A DNA stretch of 28,897 nt from a virus. The translations under genes and the position numbers were made by a program. The notes under the pieces were generated by a model, which was given only the letters and a program-made list of their open reading frames with translations, did no database searches and was not told the DNA's origin. Positions 15,778 to 20,026 of the stretch are shown here, piece by piece. The stretch is from positions 1 through 28,897 of the IMG/VR virus record IMGVR_UViG_3300028559_002697. The stretch is one strand, 5' to 3'. Within the stretch, counting starts at the first letter, position 1; each line of letters starts with the position of its first letter.

Positions 15778-16108
15778 CCGGAACCAGTTAGAGCTGATTC
15801 CGGCCCGAGGCGGACCTTGCAGGGTCCTAGTGCCGCGGTGAACTTACCGCAACCTGACACCCTGTCAAGCCCGCCTCTCGCTCTCCGAGAGGCTCCAAGG
15901 CGCGCCGGAAGCGCCCCAAACGTCCGCCGTGAAATCCAGCGGGTGCAGTCCCTTATTGGGTTGCGATGGTGTGTGTTCTTTATGCGTTCGCCGGGAGGAT
16001 ACTGTCTTAGGACGGCATCCTCCCGGCACGGTGCGGGCCTATTAGCCCGTTCCAAACGCGCTCAATTCGTGCCGCAGGTCAACTTGTTCCTGCGGCACGC
16101 CCATTTTT
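15778..16108 (+). ncRNA. Structured leader upstream of the tRNA array
   Basis: No gene is apparent in this 390-nt stretch between a terminator and the first tRNA, but it is dense in stems: CCGGAA/TTCCGG (15778-15803); GGACC/GGTCC (15812-15827), GCGGT/ACCGC (15835-15850) and TGACA/TGTCA (15855-15867), all enclosed by GAGGC/GCCTC (15807-15811 with 15873-15877) as a four-way, cloverleaf-like junction; an alternative GCCTCTCG/CGAGAGGC (15873-15893); GGCGC/GCGCC near 15899-15915; an 11-bp stem 15990-16027; CGGGC/GCCCG (16034-16049); and a 10-bp GTGCCGCAGG/CCTGCGGCAC stem (16070-16098) followed by a T run. Strand and function are inferred. Confidence 0.5.
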
Positions 16109-16111
16109 CAT

Positions 16112-16184
16112 TGCGGGAAGGATTGGCATCCTGCCGGGTCTCATAAGCCTGGCTCCCGTGGTTCGATCCCACGTCCCGCGACCA
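16112..16184 (+). tRNA. tRNA-Met or tRNA-Ile2 (CAT)
   Basis: Anticodon CAT at 16142-16144; acceptor TGCGGGA/TCCCGCG, A73, encoded CCA. Normal T-loop TTCGATC and a GG-containing but shortened D-arm; total 73 nt. One of only two tRNAs here with a standard elbow, and similar to the initiator at 16454. Confidence 0.85.
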
Positions 16185-16194
16185 ATTTCAACAA

Positions 16195-16269
16195 TGCGGA
16201 GGGCACCAGCTTGTGCAGCCGGGTCTCCAAAACCCAGCTTGCCCGGGGCAGCACCGGGACTCCGTGCCA
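16195..16269 (+). tRNA. tRNA-Trp (CCA), divergent
   Basis: Anticodon CCA at 16227-16229; D-stem GCAC/GTGC; T-stem CCCGG/CCGGG with loop GGCAGCA; G73 and CCA. The acceptor stem is ambiguous by one base and the 5' end may be 16196. G55 elbow variant. Confidence 0.75.
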
Positions 16270-16282
16270 TTTTACCCAAGAT

Positions 16283-16358
16283 GGAGGCCGTAGTGTATCA
16301 GTTAGCATTGCAGGCTGTGAACCTGCCGGAGCGGGTGCGAACCCCGTCGGTCTCCCCA
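16283..16358 (+). tRNA. tRNA-His (GTG)
   Basis: Anticodon loop CTGTGAA. Acceptor GAGGCCG/CGGTCTC with an extra 5' G opposite C73, the histidine identity pair; encoded CCA. T-loop TGCGAAC, D-loop ATCAGTTA (A18 G19). Confidence 0.9.
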
Positions 16359-16369
16359 TCTCATTCAAC

Positions 16370-16444
16370 GGGCCGCTAGATTAGTCAGTAAATCAGCCGG
16401 TTTGCACCCGGCAGTGCACGGAGCATAGCCGTGGCGGTCCACCA
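16370..16444 (+). tRNA. tRNA-Ala (TGC)
   Basis: Anticodon TGC at 16403-16405; acceptor GGGCCGC/GCGGTCC with G-T at pair 3-70, the alanine identity pair; CCA encoded. D-loop AGTCAGTA; T-loop AGCATAG, so both 54/58 and 55 differ from standard. Confidence 0.9.
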
Positions 16445-16453
16445 TTTCATAAC

Positions 16454-16526
16454 CCCGGAGAGGACAGGTGTCCCGGCGTGTCTCATAAGCATGCCTTGCG
16501 TGGTTCGATTCCACGCTCCGGAACCA
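16454..16526 (+). tRNA. Initiator-like tRNA-fMet (CAT)
   Basis: Anticodon CAT at 16484-16486. Acceptor CCCGGAG/CTCCGGA leaves C1-A72 unpaired, the mark of bacterial initiators. Standard T-loop TTCGATT; D-arm GGAC-AGGT-GTCC with a 4-nt loop, unusually short. The three G-C pairs expected above the anticodon are not complete. CCA encoded. Confidence 0.85.
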
Positions 16527-16531
16527 TTTTC

Positions 16532-16609
16532 CCCTGTGTAGCCCAATCAAGTAGAGGCACCACGTCGAGAACGTGGACAGTGCGGGTGCAAATCCTGCCG
16601 CAGGGACCA
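16532..16609 (+). tRNA. tRNA with Leu anticodon (GAG), class I body
   Basis: Loop TCGAGAA between CCACG and CGTGG places GAG at 16567-16569 with C33 instead of U33. Variable region only 5 nt although bacterial tRNA-Leu has a long arm. T-loop TGCAAAT; A73, CCA. Confidence 0.8.
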
Positions 16610-16616
16610 CTCTTAC

Positions 16617-16694
16617 GAACCCGATGCCACAGCAGACCGGCACCCGACTTTTAATCGGACATTGGTGAGGTTGCAACTACCTCCGGGTTCACCA
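16617..16694 (+). tRNA. tRNA-Lys (TTT)
   Basis: Anticodon TTT at 16650-16652; acceptor GAACCCG/CGGGTTC; T-loop TGCAACT; A73 and CCA encoded. Confidence 0.88.
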
Positions 16695-16695
16695 C

Positions 16696-16769
16696 TGCCC
16701 TGTCGTCCAACAGTAGGACAGCGGACTCTGAATCCGCCGATGATGGTGCGAATCCATCTGGGGCAGCCA
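16696..16769 (+). tRNA. tRNA-Gln (CTG)
   Basis: Anticodon CTG at 16728-16730; acceptor TGCCCTG/TGGGGCA with the T1-A72 pair usual for Gln; G73, CCA. D-loop AACAGTA, T-loop TGCGAAT. Confidence 0.9.
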
Positions 16770-16773
16770 TTTT

Positions 16774-16863
16774 GGAAGATGAACCGGACAAGCGCGCCGG
16801 GACTGTTTCGAAAACAGATCGGGCCGGCAACGGCCTGGGGAGCATGCCCTCCGTCTTCCGCCA
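16774..16863 (+). tRNA. tRNA-Ser (CGA)
   Basis: Class II with long variable arm; loop TTCGAAA between CTGT and ACAG; acceptor GGAAGAT/GTCTTCC, G73, CCA. T-loop AGCATGC. Body almost identical to three other Ser tRNAs in the array. Confidence 0.9.
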
Positions 16864-16868
16864 GTTTC

Positions 16869-16944
16869 GGACGCGAGTAACAACAGCATGTTTGCCTGCC
16901 TGTCGAGCAGGAGCGAGCGGGGGCAGCACCCGTCGCGTCCGCCA
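16869..16944 (+). tRNA. tRNA-Asp (GTC)
   Basis: Anticodon GTC at 16902-16904; acceptor GGACGCG/CGCGTCC; G73 as expected for Asp; CCA. T-loop GGCAGCA. Confidence 0.9.
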
Positions 16945-16952
16945 TTTATCAA

Positions 16953-17029
16953 GCCCGCGAAGACGAAGCAGTCGAGTCGCGTCTCTCTCACAGACGAGCA
17001 AGTCGGTGCGAGTCCGGCCGCGAGCGCAA
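16953..17029 (+). tRNA. tRNA-Glu (CTC), 3' end CAA
   Basis: Anticodon CTC at 16987-16989 in stem CGTCT/AGACG; acceptor GCCCGCG/CGCGAGC with one mismatch; G73. The encoded 3' end reads CAA, not CCA. T-loop TGCGAGT. Confidence 0.82.
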
Positions 17030-17036
17030 GTTTCCT

Positions 17037-17111
17037 CGGGCACGAGGAAGAAAGTAATCCGCCTGCCTTGGGAGCAGGATATACCCGGAGCGTTACCGGG
17101 GTGCCCGACCA
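17037..17111 (+). tRNA. tRNA-Pro (TGG), copy 1
   Basis: Anticodon TGG at 17069-17071; acceptor CGGGCAC/GTGCCCG; A73, CCA. T-loop AGCGTTA. A second Pro(TGG) with a different body lies at 18075. Confidence 0.9.
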
Positions 17112-17121
17112 TTTCAAAAGC

Positions 17122-17199
17122 GCGCCAGTGATGTTCAACAGTCCAGCATGCCGCTCTTCCAAAGCGGTCGTCCGGGTGCAACTCCCGGTTGGCGCACCA
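17122..17199 (+). tRNA. tRNA-Gly (TCC)
   Basis: Anticodon TCC at 17158-17160; acceptor GCGCCAG/TTGGCGC; CCA encoded. D-loop contains AACAG, T-loop TGCAACT. Confidence 0.9.
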
Positions 17200-17205
17200 G
17201 TTTCC

Positions 17206-17283
17206 GCCCCCGTGGCTCGAACAGATCAGGCACCCGTCTTCTAAACGGGATCGATGCCGGTGCAATTCCGGCCGGGGGTTCCG
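17206..17283 (+). tRNA. tRNA-Arg (TCT), 3' end CCG
   Basis: Anticodon TCT at 17240-17242 in stem CCCGT/ACGGG; acceptor GCCCCCG/CGGGGGT. Encoded 3' end CCG, one base from CCA. T-loop TGCAATT. Confidence 0.85.
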
Positions 17284-17291
17284 ATTTTTAT

Positions 17292-17368
17292 GCGCCGCAT
17301 GCCGAAGCCGTCGAGGCGACTGCTTGCAAACCAGTCCTTACCCGGTGCGAGTCCGGGGCGGCGCTCCA
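17292..17368 (+). tRNA. tRNA-Cys (GCA)
   Basis: Anticodon GCA at 17326-17328; acceptor GCGCCGC/GCGGCGC; T73, the cysteine discriminator; CCA. One C-C mismatch closes the anticodon loop. T-loop TGCGAGT. Confidence 0.88.
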
Positions 17369-17373
17369 TTTCT

Positions 17374-17448
17374 CTCCGCGTGATGTAACAGACAGCATGC
17401 GAGGCTTCGAACCTCGTCGTCAGGGTGCAAATCCTTGCGTGGAGACCA
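17374..17448 (+). tRNA. tRNA-Arg (TCG)
   Basis: Anticodon TCG at 17407-17409; acceptor CTCCGCG/CGTGGAG; A73, CCA. D-loop AACAGACA, T-loop TGCAAAT. Confidence 0.9.
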
Positions 17449-17453
17449 AATCT

Positions 17454-17542
17454 GGAAGGCGAACCGGACGAGCGGGCCGGGACTCATTGCTAATGAGATC
17501 GGGCCGGGAAACCGGCCTGGGGAGCATGTCCTCCACCTTCCG
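17454..17542 (+). tRNA. tRNA-Ser (GCT), no encoded CCA
   Basis: Class II; anticodon GCT at 17489-17491 in CTCA/TGAG; acceptor GGAAGGC/ACCTTCC with a mismatch at pair 7; G73 followed by CGT. T-loop AGCATGT. Confidence 0.85.
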
Positions 17543-17549
17543 CGTCTTT

Positions 17550-17625
17550 CCCCATGTAGCCCAACAGAAGAGGCATCCGACTTAAAATCGGACAAGTGCG
17601 GGTGCGAATCCCGCCGTGGGGATCA
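17550..17625 (+). tRNA. tRNA with Leu anticodon (TAA), class I body, 3' TCA
   Basis: Anticodon TAA at 17583-17585; acceptor CCCCATG/CGTGGGG; A73 then TCA. Variable region 5 nt, unlike bacterial tRNA-Leu. Body resembles the GAG and CAG tRNAs. T-loop TGCGAAT. Confidence 0.85.
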
Positions 17626-17631
17626 CCTTTC

Positions 17632-17706
17632 GCCGTGCAAGCATAGACAGCGATGCAGCCGATTCGTAATCGGCAGAGCAGGGCGCAAGTCCCTGGCGTG
17701 GCTCCA
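17632..17706 (+). tRNA. tRNA-Thr (CGT)
   Basis: Anticodon CGT at 17665-17667; acceptor GCCGTGC/GCGTGGC; T73, CCA. T-loop CGCAAGT (C54). Confidence 0.88.
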
Positions 17707-17712
17707 ATTTTT

Positions 17713-17788
17713 CTCCGCATGATGTAACAGACGAGCATCTCCCCGTCCTAAGGGGAGCGTGAAGGTGCAACTCCTTCTGCGGAGAGCA
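17713..17788 (+). tRNA. tRNA-Arg (CCT), 3' end GCA
   Basis: Anticodon CCT at 17747-17749; acceptor CTCCGCA/TGCGGAG; A73 then GCA. T-loop TGCAACT. Confidence 0.86.
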
Positions 17789-17795
17789 AGTATTA

Positions 17796-17871
17796 CCCCG
17801 CGTAGCCCAACAGTAGAGGCATCCGGCTCAGAACCGGACCAGTGCGCGTGCAAATCGTGCCGCGGGGACCA
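17796..17871 (+). tRNA. tRNA with Leu anticodon (CAG), class I body
   Basis: Anticodon CAG at 17829-17831; acceptor CCCCGCG/CGCGGGG; A73, CCA; 76 nt with a 5-nt variable region. D-loop AACAGTA, T-loop TGCAAAT. Confidence 0.88.
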
Positions 17872-17874
17872 TTT

Positions 17875-17966
17875 GGAAGATGAACCGGACTAGCGCGCCG
17901 GGGCCGGCTGGAAACCGGTTCGGACCTCCACTCGGAGCGTCTGGGGAGCATGCCCTCCGTCTTCCG
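17875..17966 (+). tRNA. tRNA-Ser (GGA), no encoded CCA
   Basis: Class II; anticodon GGA at 17910-17912 in CCGG/CCGG; acceptor GGAAGAT/GTCTTCC; G73 followed by CTC. T-loop AGCATGC. Confidence 0.87.
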
Positions 17967-17994
17967 CTCCCCAGCATTTCACTTTCTTACATTT

Positions 17995-18070
17995 TCGTGC
18001 CGGCAACTTCCCGGGCCAGACTGCAATCGTGGCCCGAGGGGGATCGGATGCAGCCGGTGGCCTGGCACGA
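17995..18070 (+). ncRNA. tRNA-sized structured element, no clear cloverleaf
   Basis: Ends pair as TCGTGCCGG with CCTGGCACGA (9 pairs, one G-T) over exactly 76 nt. Inside is a 7-bp stem CGGGCCA/TGGCCCG with an 11-nt loop and a possible ATCGG/CCGGT stem. D-arm not evident. It occupies the only large gap in the tRNA array. Could be a decayed tRNA or a tRNA-like RNA. Confidence 0.45.
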
Positions 18071-18074
18071 ATTT

Positions 18075-18150
18075 CGGGCTGTAGCGTAGTAGCCAACGCA
18101 CCTGCCTTGGGAGCAGGGGATCGCGGGTGCAAGTCCCGCCAGCCCGACCA
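18075..18150 (+). tRNA. tRNA-Pro (TGG), copy 2
   Basis: Anticodon TGG at 18108-18110; acceptor CGGGCTG/CAGCCCG; A73, CCA. D-loop AGTAGCCA (A18 G19), T-loop TGCAAGT. Confidence 0.9.
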
Positions 18151-18158
18151 CTTTTCAT

Positions 18159-18251
18159 GCGTGCGAGGCGACTGCCAGATGTGTCGCCCTGGTCTGTAAA
18201 ACCAGGCCCTTTGGGTAAACAGTGGAGGTGCAACTCCTCCCGCACGCACCA
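18159..18251 (+). tRNA. tRNA-Tyr (GTA)
   Basis: Class II, as usual for Tyr; anticodon GTA at 18196-18198; acceptor GCGTGCG/CGCACGC; A73, CCA; variable arm CCC/GGG. T-loop TGCAACT. Confidence 0.9.
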
Positions 18252-18256
18252 ATTTT

Positions 18257-18331
18257 CGCTGGATGGCATAGAGAGATGTGCGCGGGTCTGAAGAGCCCGA
18301 GAGGTTGGCGCAATTCCAACTCCAGCGGCCA
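18257..18331 (+). tRNA. tRNA-Phe (GAA)
   Basis: Anticodon GAA at 18290-18292; acceptor CGCTGGA/TCCAGCG; G73, CCA. T-loop CGCAATT (C54), D-loop AGAGAGAT. Confidence 0.87.
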
Positions 18332-18341
18332 ATTTCAAAAA

Positions 18342-18415
18342 CCGGCGGTGATGTAACAGTAGCATGGCTGGCCTACACCCAGCTCGCGAGGGGGCAGAAC
18401 CTTCCCGCCGGACCA
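18342..18415 (+). tRNA. tRNA-Val (TAC), C33
   Basis: Anticodon TAC at 18374-18376 preceded by C33; acceptor CCGGCGG/CCGCCGG; A73, CCA. T-loop GGCAGAA (G54, G58). Confidence 0.85.
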
Positions 18416-18421
18416 CTTATC

Positions 18422-18492
18422 GCGGCATTCGTCTATCAGCAGGACACCACGTTGCCAACGTGGATGGGCCGGAGCGTCACCGGCATGCCGCA
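18422..18492 (+). tRNA. tRNA-Gly (GCC), no encoded CCA
   Basis: Anticodon GCC at 18454-18456; acceptor GCGGCAT/ATGCCGC; A73 followed by ATT. T-loop AGCGTCA. Confidence 0.85.
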
Positions 18493-18496
18493 ATTT

Positions 18497-18571
18497 GCCG
18501 CCGAAGCATAGAAAGCGATGCGCGCCCCTGGTATGGGCGGAAGCCGGGTGCAAGTCCTGGCGGTGGCCCCA
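18497..18571 (+). tRNA. tRNA-Thr (GGT)
   Basis: Anticodon GGT at 18530-18532; acceptor GCCGCCG/CGGTGGC; C73, CCA. T-loop TGCAAGT. Confidence 0.87.
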
Positions 18572-18578
18572 CTTTTTC

Positions 18579-18651
18579 GTCCCCGTAGTTCAGCAGACAG
18601 AATGCAAGGTTGCGAACCTTGAGGCCGCAGGTGCAATTCCTGCCGGGGACA
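18579..18651 (+). tRNA. tRNA-Arg (GCG), no encoded CCA
   Basis: Anticodon GCG at 18612-18614; bacteria normally read these codons with ACG, so G34 is unusual. Acceptor GTCCCCG/CGGGGAC; A73 followed by CTT. T-loop TGCAATT. Confidence 0.85.
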
Positions 18652-18659
18652 CTTTTTAT

Positions 18660-18734
18660 TGCCGTGTCGTCCAACAAGCAGGACTCCGGATTTTGGATCC
18701 GGCTATGATGGTGCGAATCCATCTGCGGCAGCCA
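18660..18734 (+). tRNA. tRNA-Gln (TTG)
   Basis: Anticodon TTG at 18693-18695; acceptor TGCCGTG/TGCGGCA with T1-A72; G73, CCA. Close relative of the CTG copy. T-loop TGCGAAT. Confidence 0.9.
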
Positions 18735-18739
18735 GCTTT

Positions 18740-18829
18740 GGAAGATGAACCGGACAAGCGCGCCGGGACCGCCTTGAAAGCGGATCGGGCCAGAAACGGC
18801 CTGGGGAGCATGCCCTCCGTCTTCCGCCA
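18740..18829 (+). tRNA. tRNA-Ser (TGA)
   Basis: Class II; anticodon TGA at 18775-18777; acceptor GGAAGAT/GTCTTCC; G73, CCA. T-loop AGCATGC. Confidence 0.9.
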
Positions 18830-18832
18830 CTT

Positions 18833-18906
18833 GCCCGCATAGCTCAATAGCAGAGCAGCCGACCGATAATCGGCAGACCGGGGTGCAAATCCCCGTGTGG
18901 GCACCA
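18833..18906 (+). tRNA. tRNA-Ile (GAT), C33
   Basis: Anticodon GAT at 18865-18867 preceded by C33; acceptor GCCCGCA/TGTGGGC; A73, CCA. D-loop AATAGCA, T-loop TGCAAAT. Confidence 0.88.
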
Positions 18907-18915
18907 ATTTTTGAT

Positions 18916-18990
18916 ACCAGCGTGGGATAACAGTAGTCCACCCGCCTGTTAAGCGGAACGGTGATGGTGCGAATCCATCCGCTGGTGCCA
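18916..18990 (+). tRNA. tRNA-Asn (GTT)
   Basis: Anticodon GTT at 18948-18950; acceptor ACCAGCG/CGCTGGT; G73 as usual for Asn; CCA. D-loop AACAGTA, T-loop TGCGAAT. Confidence 0.9.
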
Positions 18991-18996
18991 TTTCAT

Positions 18997-19069
18997 GCCG
19001 CGCAAGCATAAACACGAGATGCACCCGCCTTGTAAGCGGGAGATCCGGGTGCAACCCCCGGGCGTGGCT
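18997..19069 (+). tRNA. tRNA-Thr (TGT), 3' end CCC
   Basis: Anticodon TGT at 19031-19033; acceptor GCCGCGC/GCGTGGC; T73 followed by CCC. T-loop TGCAACC; D-loop AAACACGA lacks the A-G pair of the others. Confidence 0.86.
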
Positions 19070-19074
19070 CCCCT

Positions 19075-19165
19075 CCTCCCGTTGTGTAAAGTAGCACGGC
19101 CGACTTATGATCGGTTAGCCCTAGATTTGGGCGCGGTCCGGGTGCGAGTCCTGGCGGGAGGACCA
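19075..19165 (+). tRNA. tRNA with Ile anticodon (TAT), class II body
   Basis: Anticodon TAT at 19106-19108. Long variable arm of about 22 nt with GCCC/GGGC stem, although Ile tRNAs are class I. Acceptor CCTCCCG/CGGGAGG; A73, CCA. T-loop TGCGAGT. Charging identity uncertain. Confidence 0.82.
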
Positions 19166-19170
19166 TTTTT

Positions 19171-19243
19171 CGCTCCGTAGTTCAGAGAGAAGAACGCCGG
19201 TTTCATAAGCCGGATGTCGCAGGTGCGATTCCTGCCGGAGCGA
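19171..19243 (+). tRNA. tRNA-Met elongator (CAT), no encoded CCA
   Basis: Anticodon CAT at 19204-19206; acceptor CGCTCCG/CGGAGCG; A73 followed by TCG. T-loop TGCGATT, so it shares the G55 variant, unlike the other two CAT tRNAs. Confidence 0.85.
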
Positions 19244-19252
19244 TCGTTTCAG

Positions 19253-19328
19253 GCCCACGAATGCAAAGAGACGAGCGCCTCGCCTTTCAAGCGAGTCCTA
19301 GCCGGTGCAAGCCCGGCCGTGGGTGCCA
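19253..19328 (+). tRNA. tRNA-Glu (TTC)
   Basis: Anticodon TTC at 19286-19288; acceptor GCCCACG/CGTGGGT; G73, CCA. T-loop TGCAAGC. Last tRNA of the array, 46 nt before the HNH gene. Confidence 0.9.
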
Positions 19329-19374
19329 ATATTGAGCGCGATGAACGCATGAAGAACACACGAGGAAATTTACC

Positions 19375-19959
19375 ATGAAAGACAAACTCACATCTCCAAA
19401 CGTGCTCGCCCTGAACGCGAACTGGCAGGCCATTGATGTTTACACGCCTCAAAAGGCGTTTTGCATGATGGCCTCCGGTGCCGCTGCGGGCATCGACACC
19501 TCGGGTGGATCCATGGTCCCGCTTCTCTGGGAGAAGTGGATCGTGCTTGATACCGAACCCGGCGAGGATGCTGCCATGACGGCCAAAGGTCCGATCCGCA
19601 TCCCCCGCGTGATCATCGCAGTGAATTACAGATTCCTGAGGATCAAAACCGAGCCGCTGACGCACGAAACCATCGCCCGCCGGCAGGACTTCCGCTGCGC
19701 CTACAGCGGCAGGCCAGTCCGCCGGAAGAACTGGTCGCTCGACCACGTTATCCCGAAGAGCCGGGGTGGATCCTCGTCATGGGACAATCTCGTTATTGCC
19801 GACAAGGAAGTGAACAACCGCAAAGGGGACCGCACCCCCTCCGAGGCTGGGCTCTCGCTGCTGCACAAGCCGCAGGCCCCGCGAAGGTATATGCCAGGGG
19901 ACGACATCAGGCGGAAGTTCGGGGTCCTCTTTCGCGAGTGGGAGCCGTTCATGAAATGA
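19375..19959 (+). CDS. HNH endonuclease
   Basis: A 194-residue protein. The C-terminal half holds the HNH core: CAYSGRPV (108-115), LDHVIPKSRGG (122-132) with the metal/base His, and SWDNLV (135-140) followed by NNRKGDRTP (147-155). Only one cysteine of the usual CxxC pair is present, so the zinc ribbon is degenerate. The N-terminal 95 residues resemble the leader domain of phage and cyanobacterial HNH proteins. Start ATG has GAGGA 8 nt upstream, a normal Shine-Dalgarno site, unlike most genes here. It closes the tRNA array. It may be a homing nuclease that helped assemble or move the array, or one acting in packaging; the former is an inference from position. Confidence 0.85.
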   Translation: MKDKLTSPNVLALNANWQAIDVYTPQKAFCMMASGAAAGIDTSGGSMVPLLWEKWIVLDTEPGEDAAMTAKGPIRIPRVIIAVNYRFLRIKTEPLTHETIARRQDFRCAYSGRPVRRKNWSLDHVIPKSRGGSSSWDNLVIADKEVNNRKGDRTPSEAGLSLLHKPQAPRRYMPGDDIRRKFGVLFREWEPFMK

Positions 19960-19975
19960 TTGAACCCGATACCAT

Positions 19976-20012
19976 GCAAAACCCCCGCACCATTGCTGAT
20001 GCGGGGGCTTGC
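19976..20012 (-). terminator. Terminator of the head operon
   Basis: Eight-bp stem CCCCCGCA/TGCGGGGG with a 10-nt loop; on the minus strand it is followed by TTTTGC. It ends transcription from the capsid gene before the opposite-strand island. On the plus strand no T run follows. Confidence 0.7.
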
Positions 20013-20026
20013 AACCGAACCACAGA

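Noticed and set aside
15817-16146. 109-codon plus-strand frame upstream of the tRNA array
   Set aside because: It spans many strong hairpins and part of the first tRNA, lacks a ribosome site and has no recognisable domain.
16365-19054. Many open frames of 60-200 codons on both strands of the tRNA array
   Set aside because: All coincide with consecutive tRNA genes; the repeated peptide blocks are translated T-arms and anticodon arms.
16112-19328. Regularly spaced similar units suggesting a CRISPR array
   Set aside because: Each unit folds as a tRNA with its own anticodon; there are no identical direct repeats with unique spacers.
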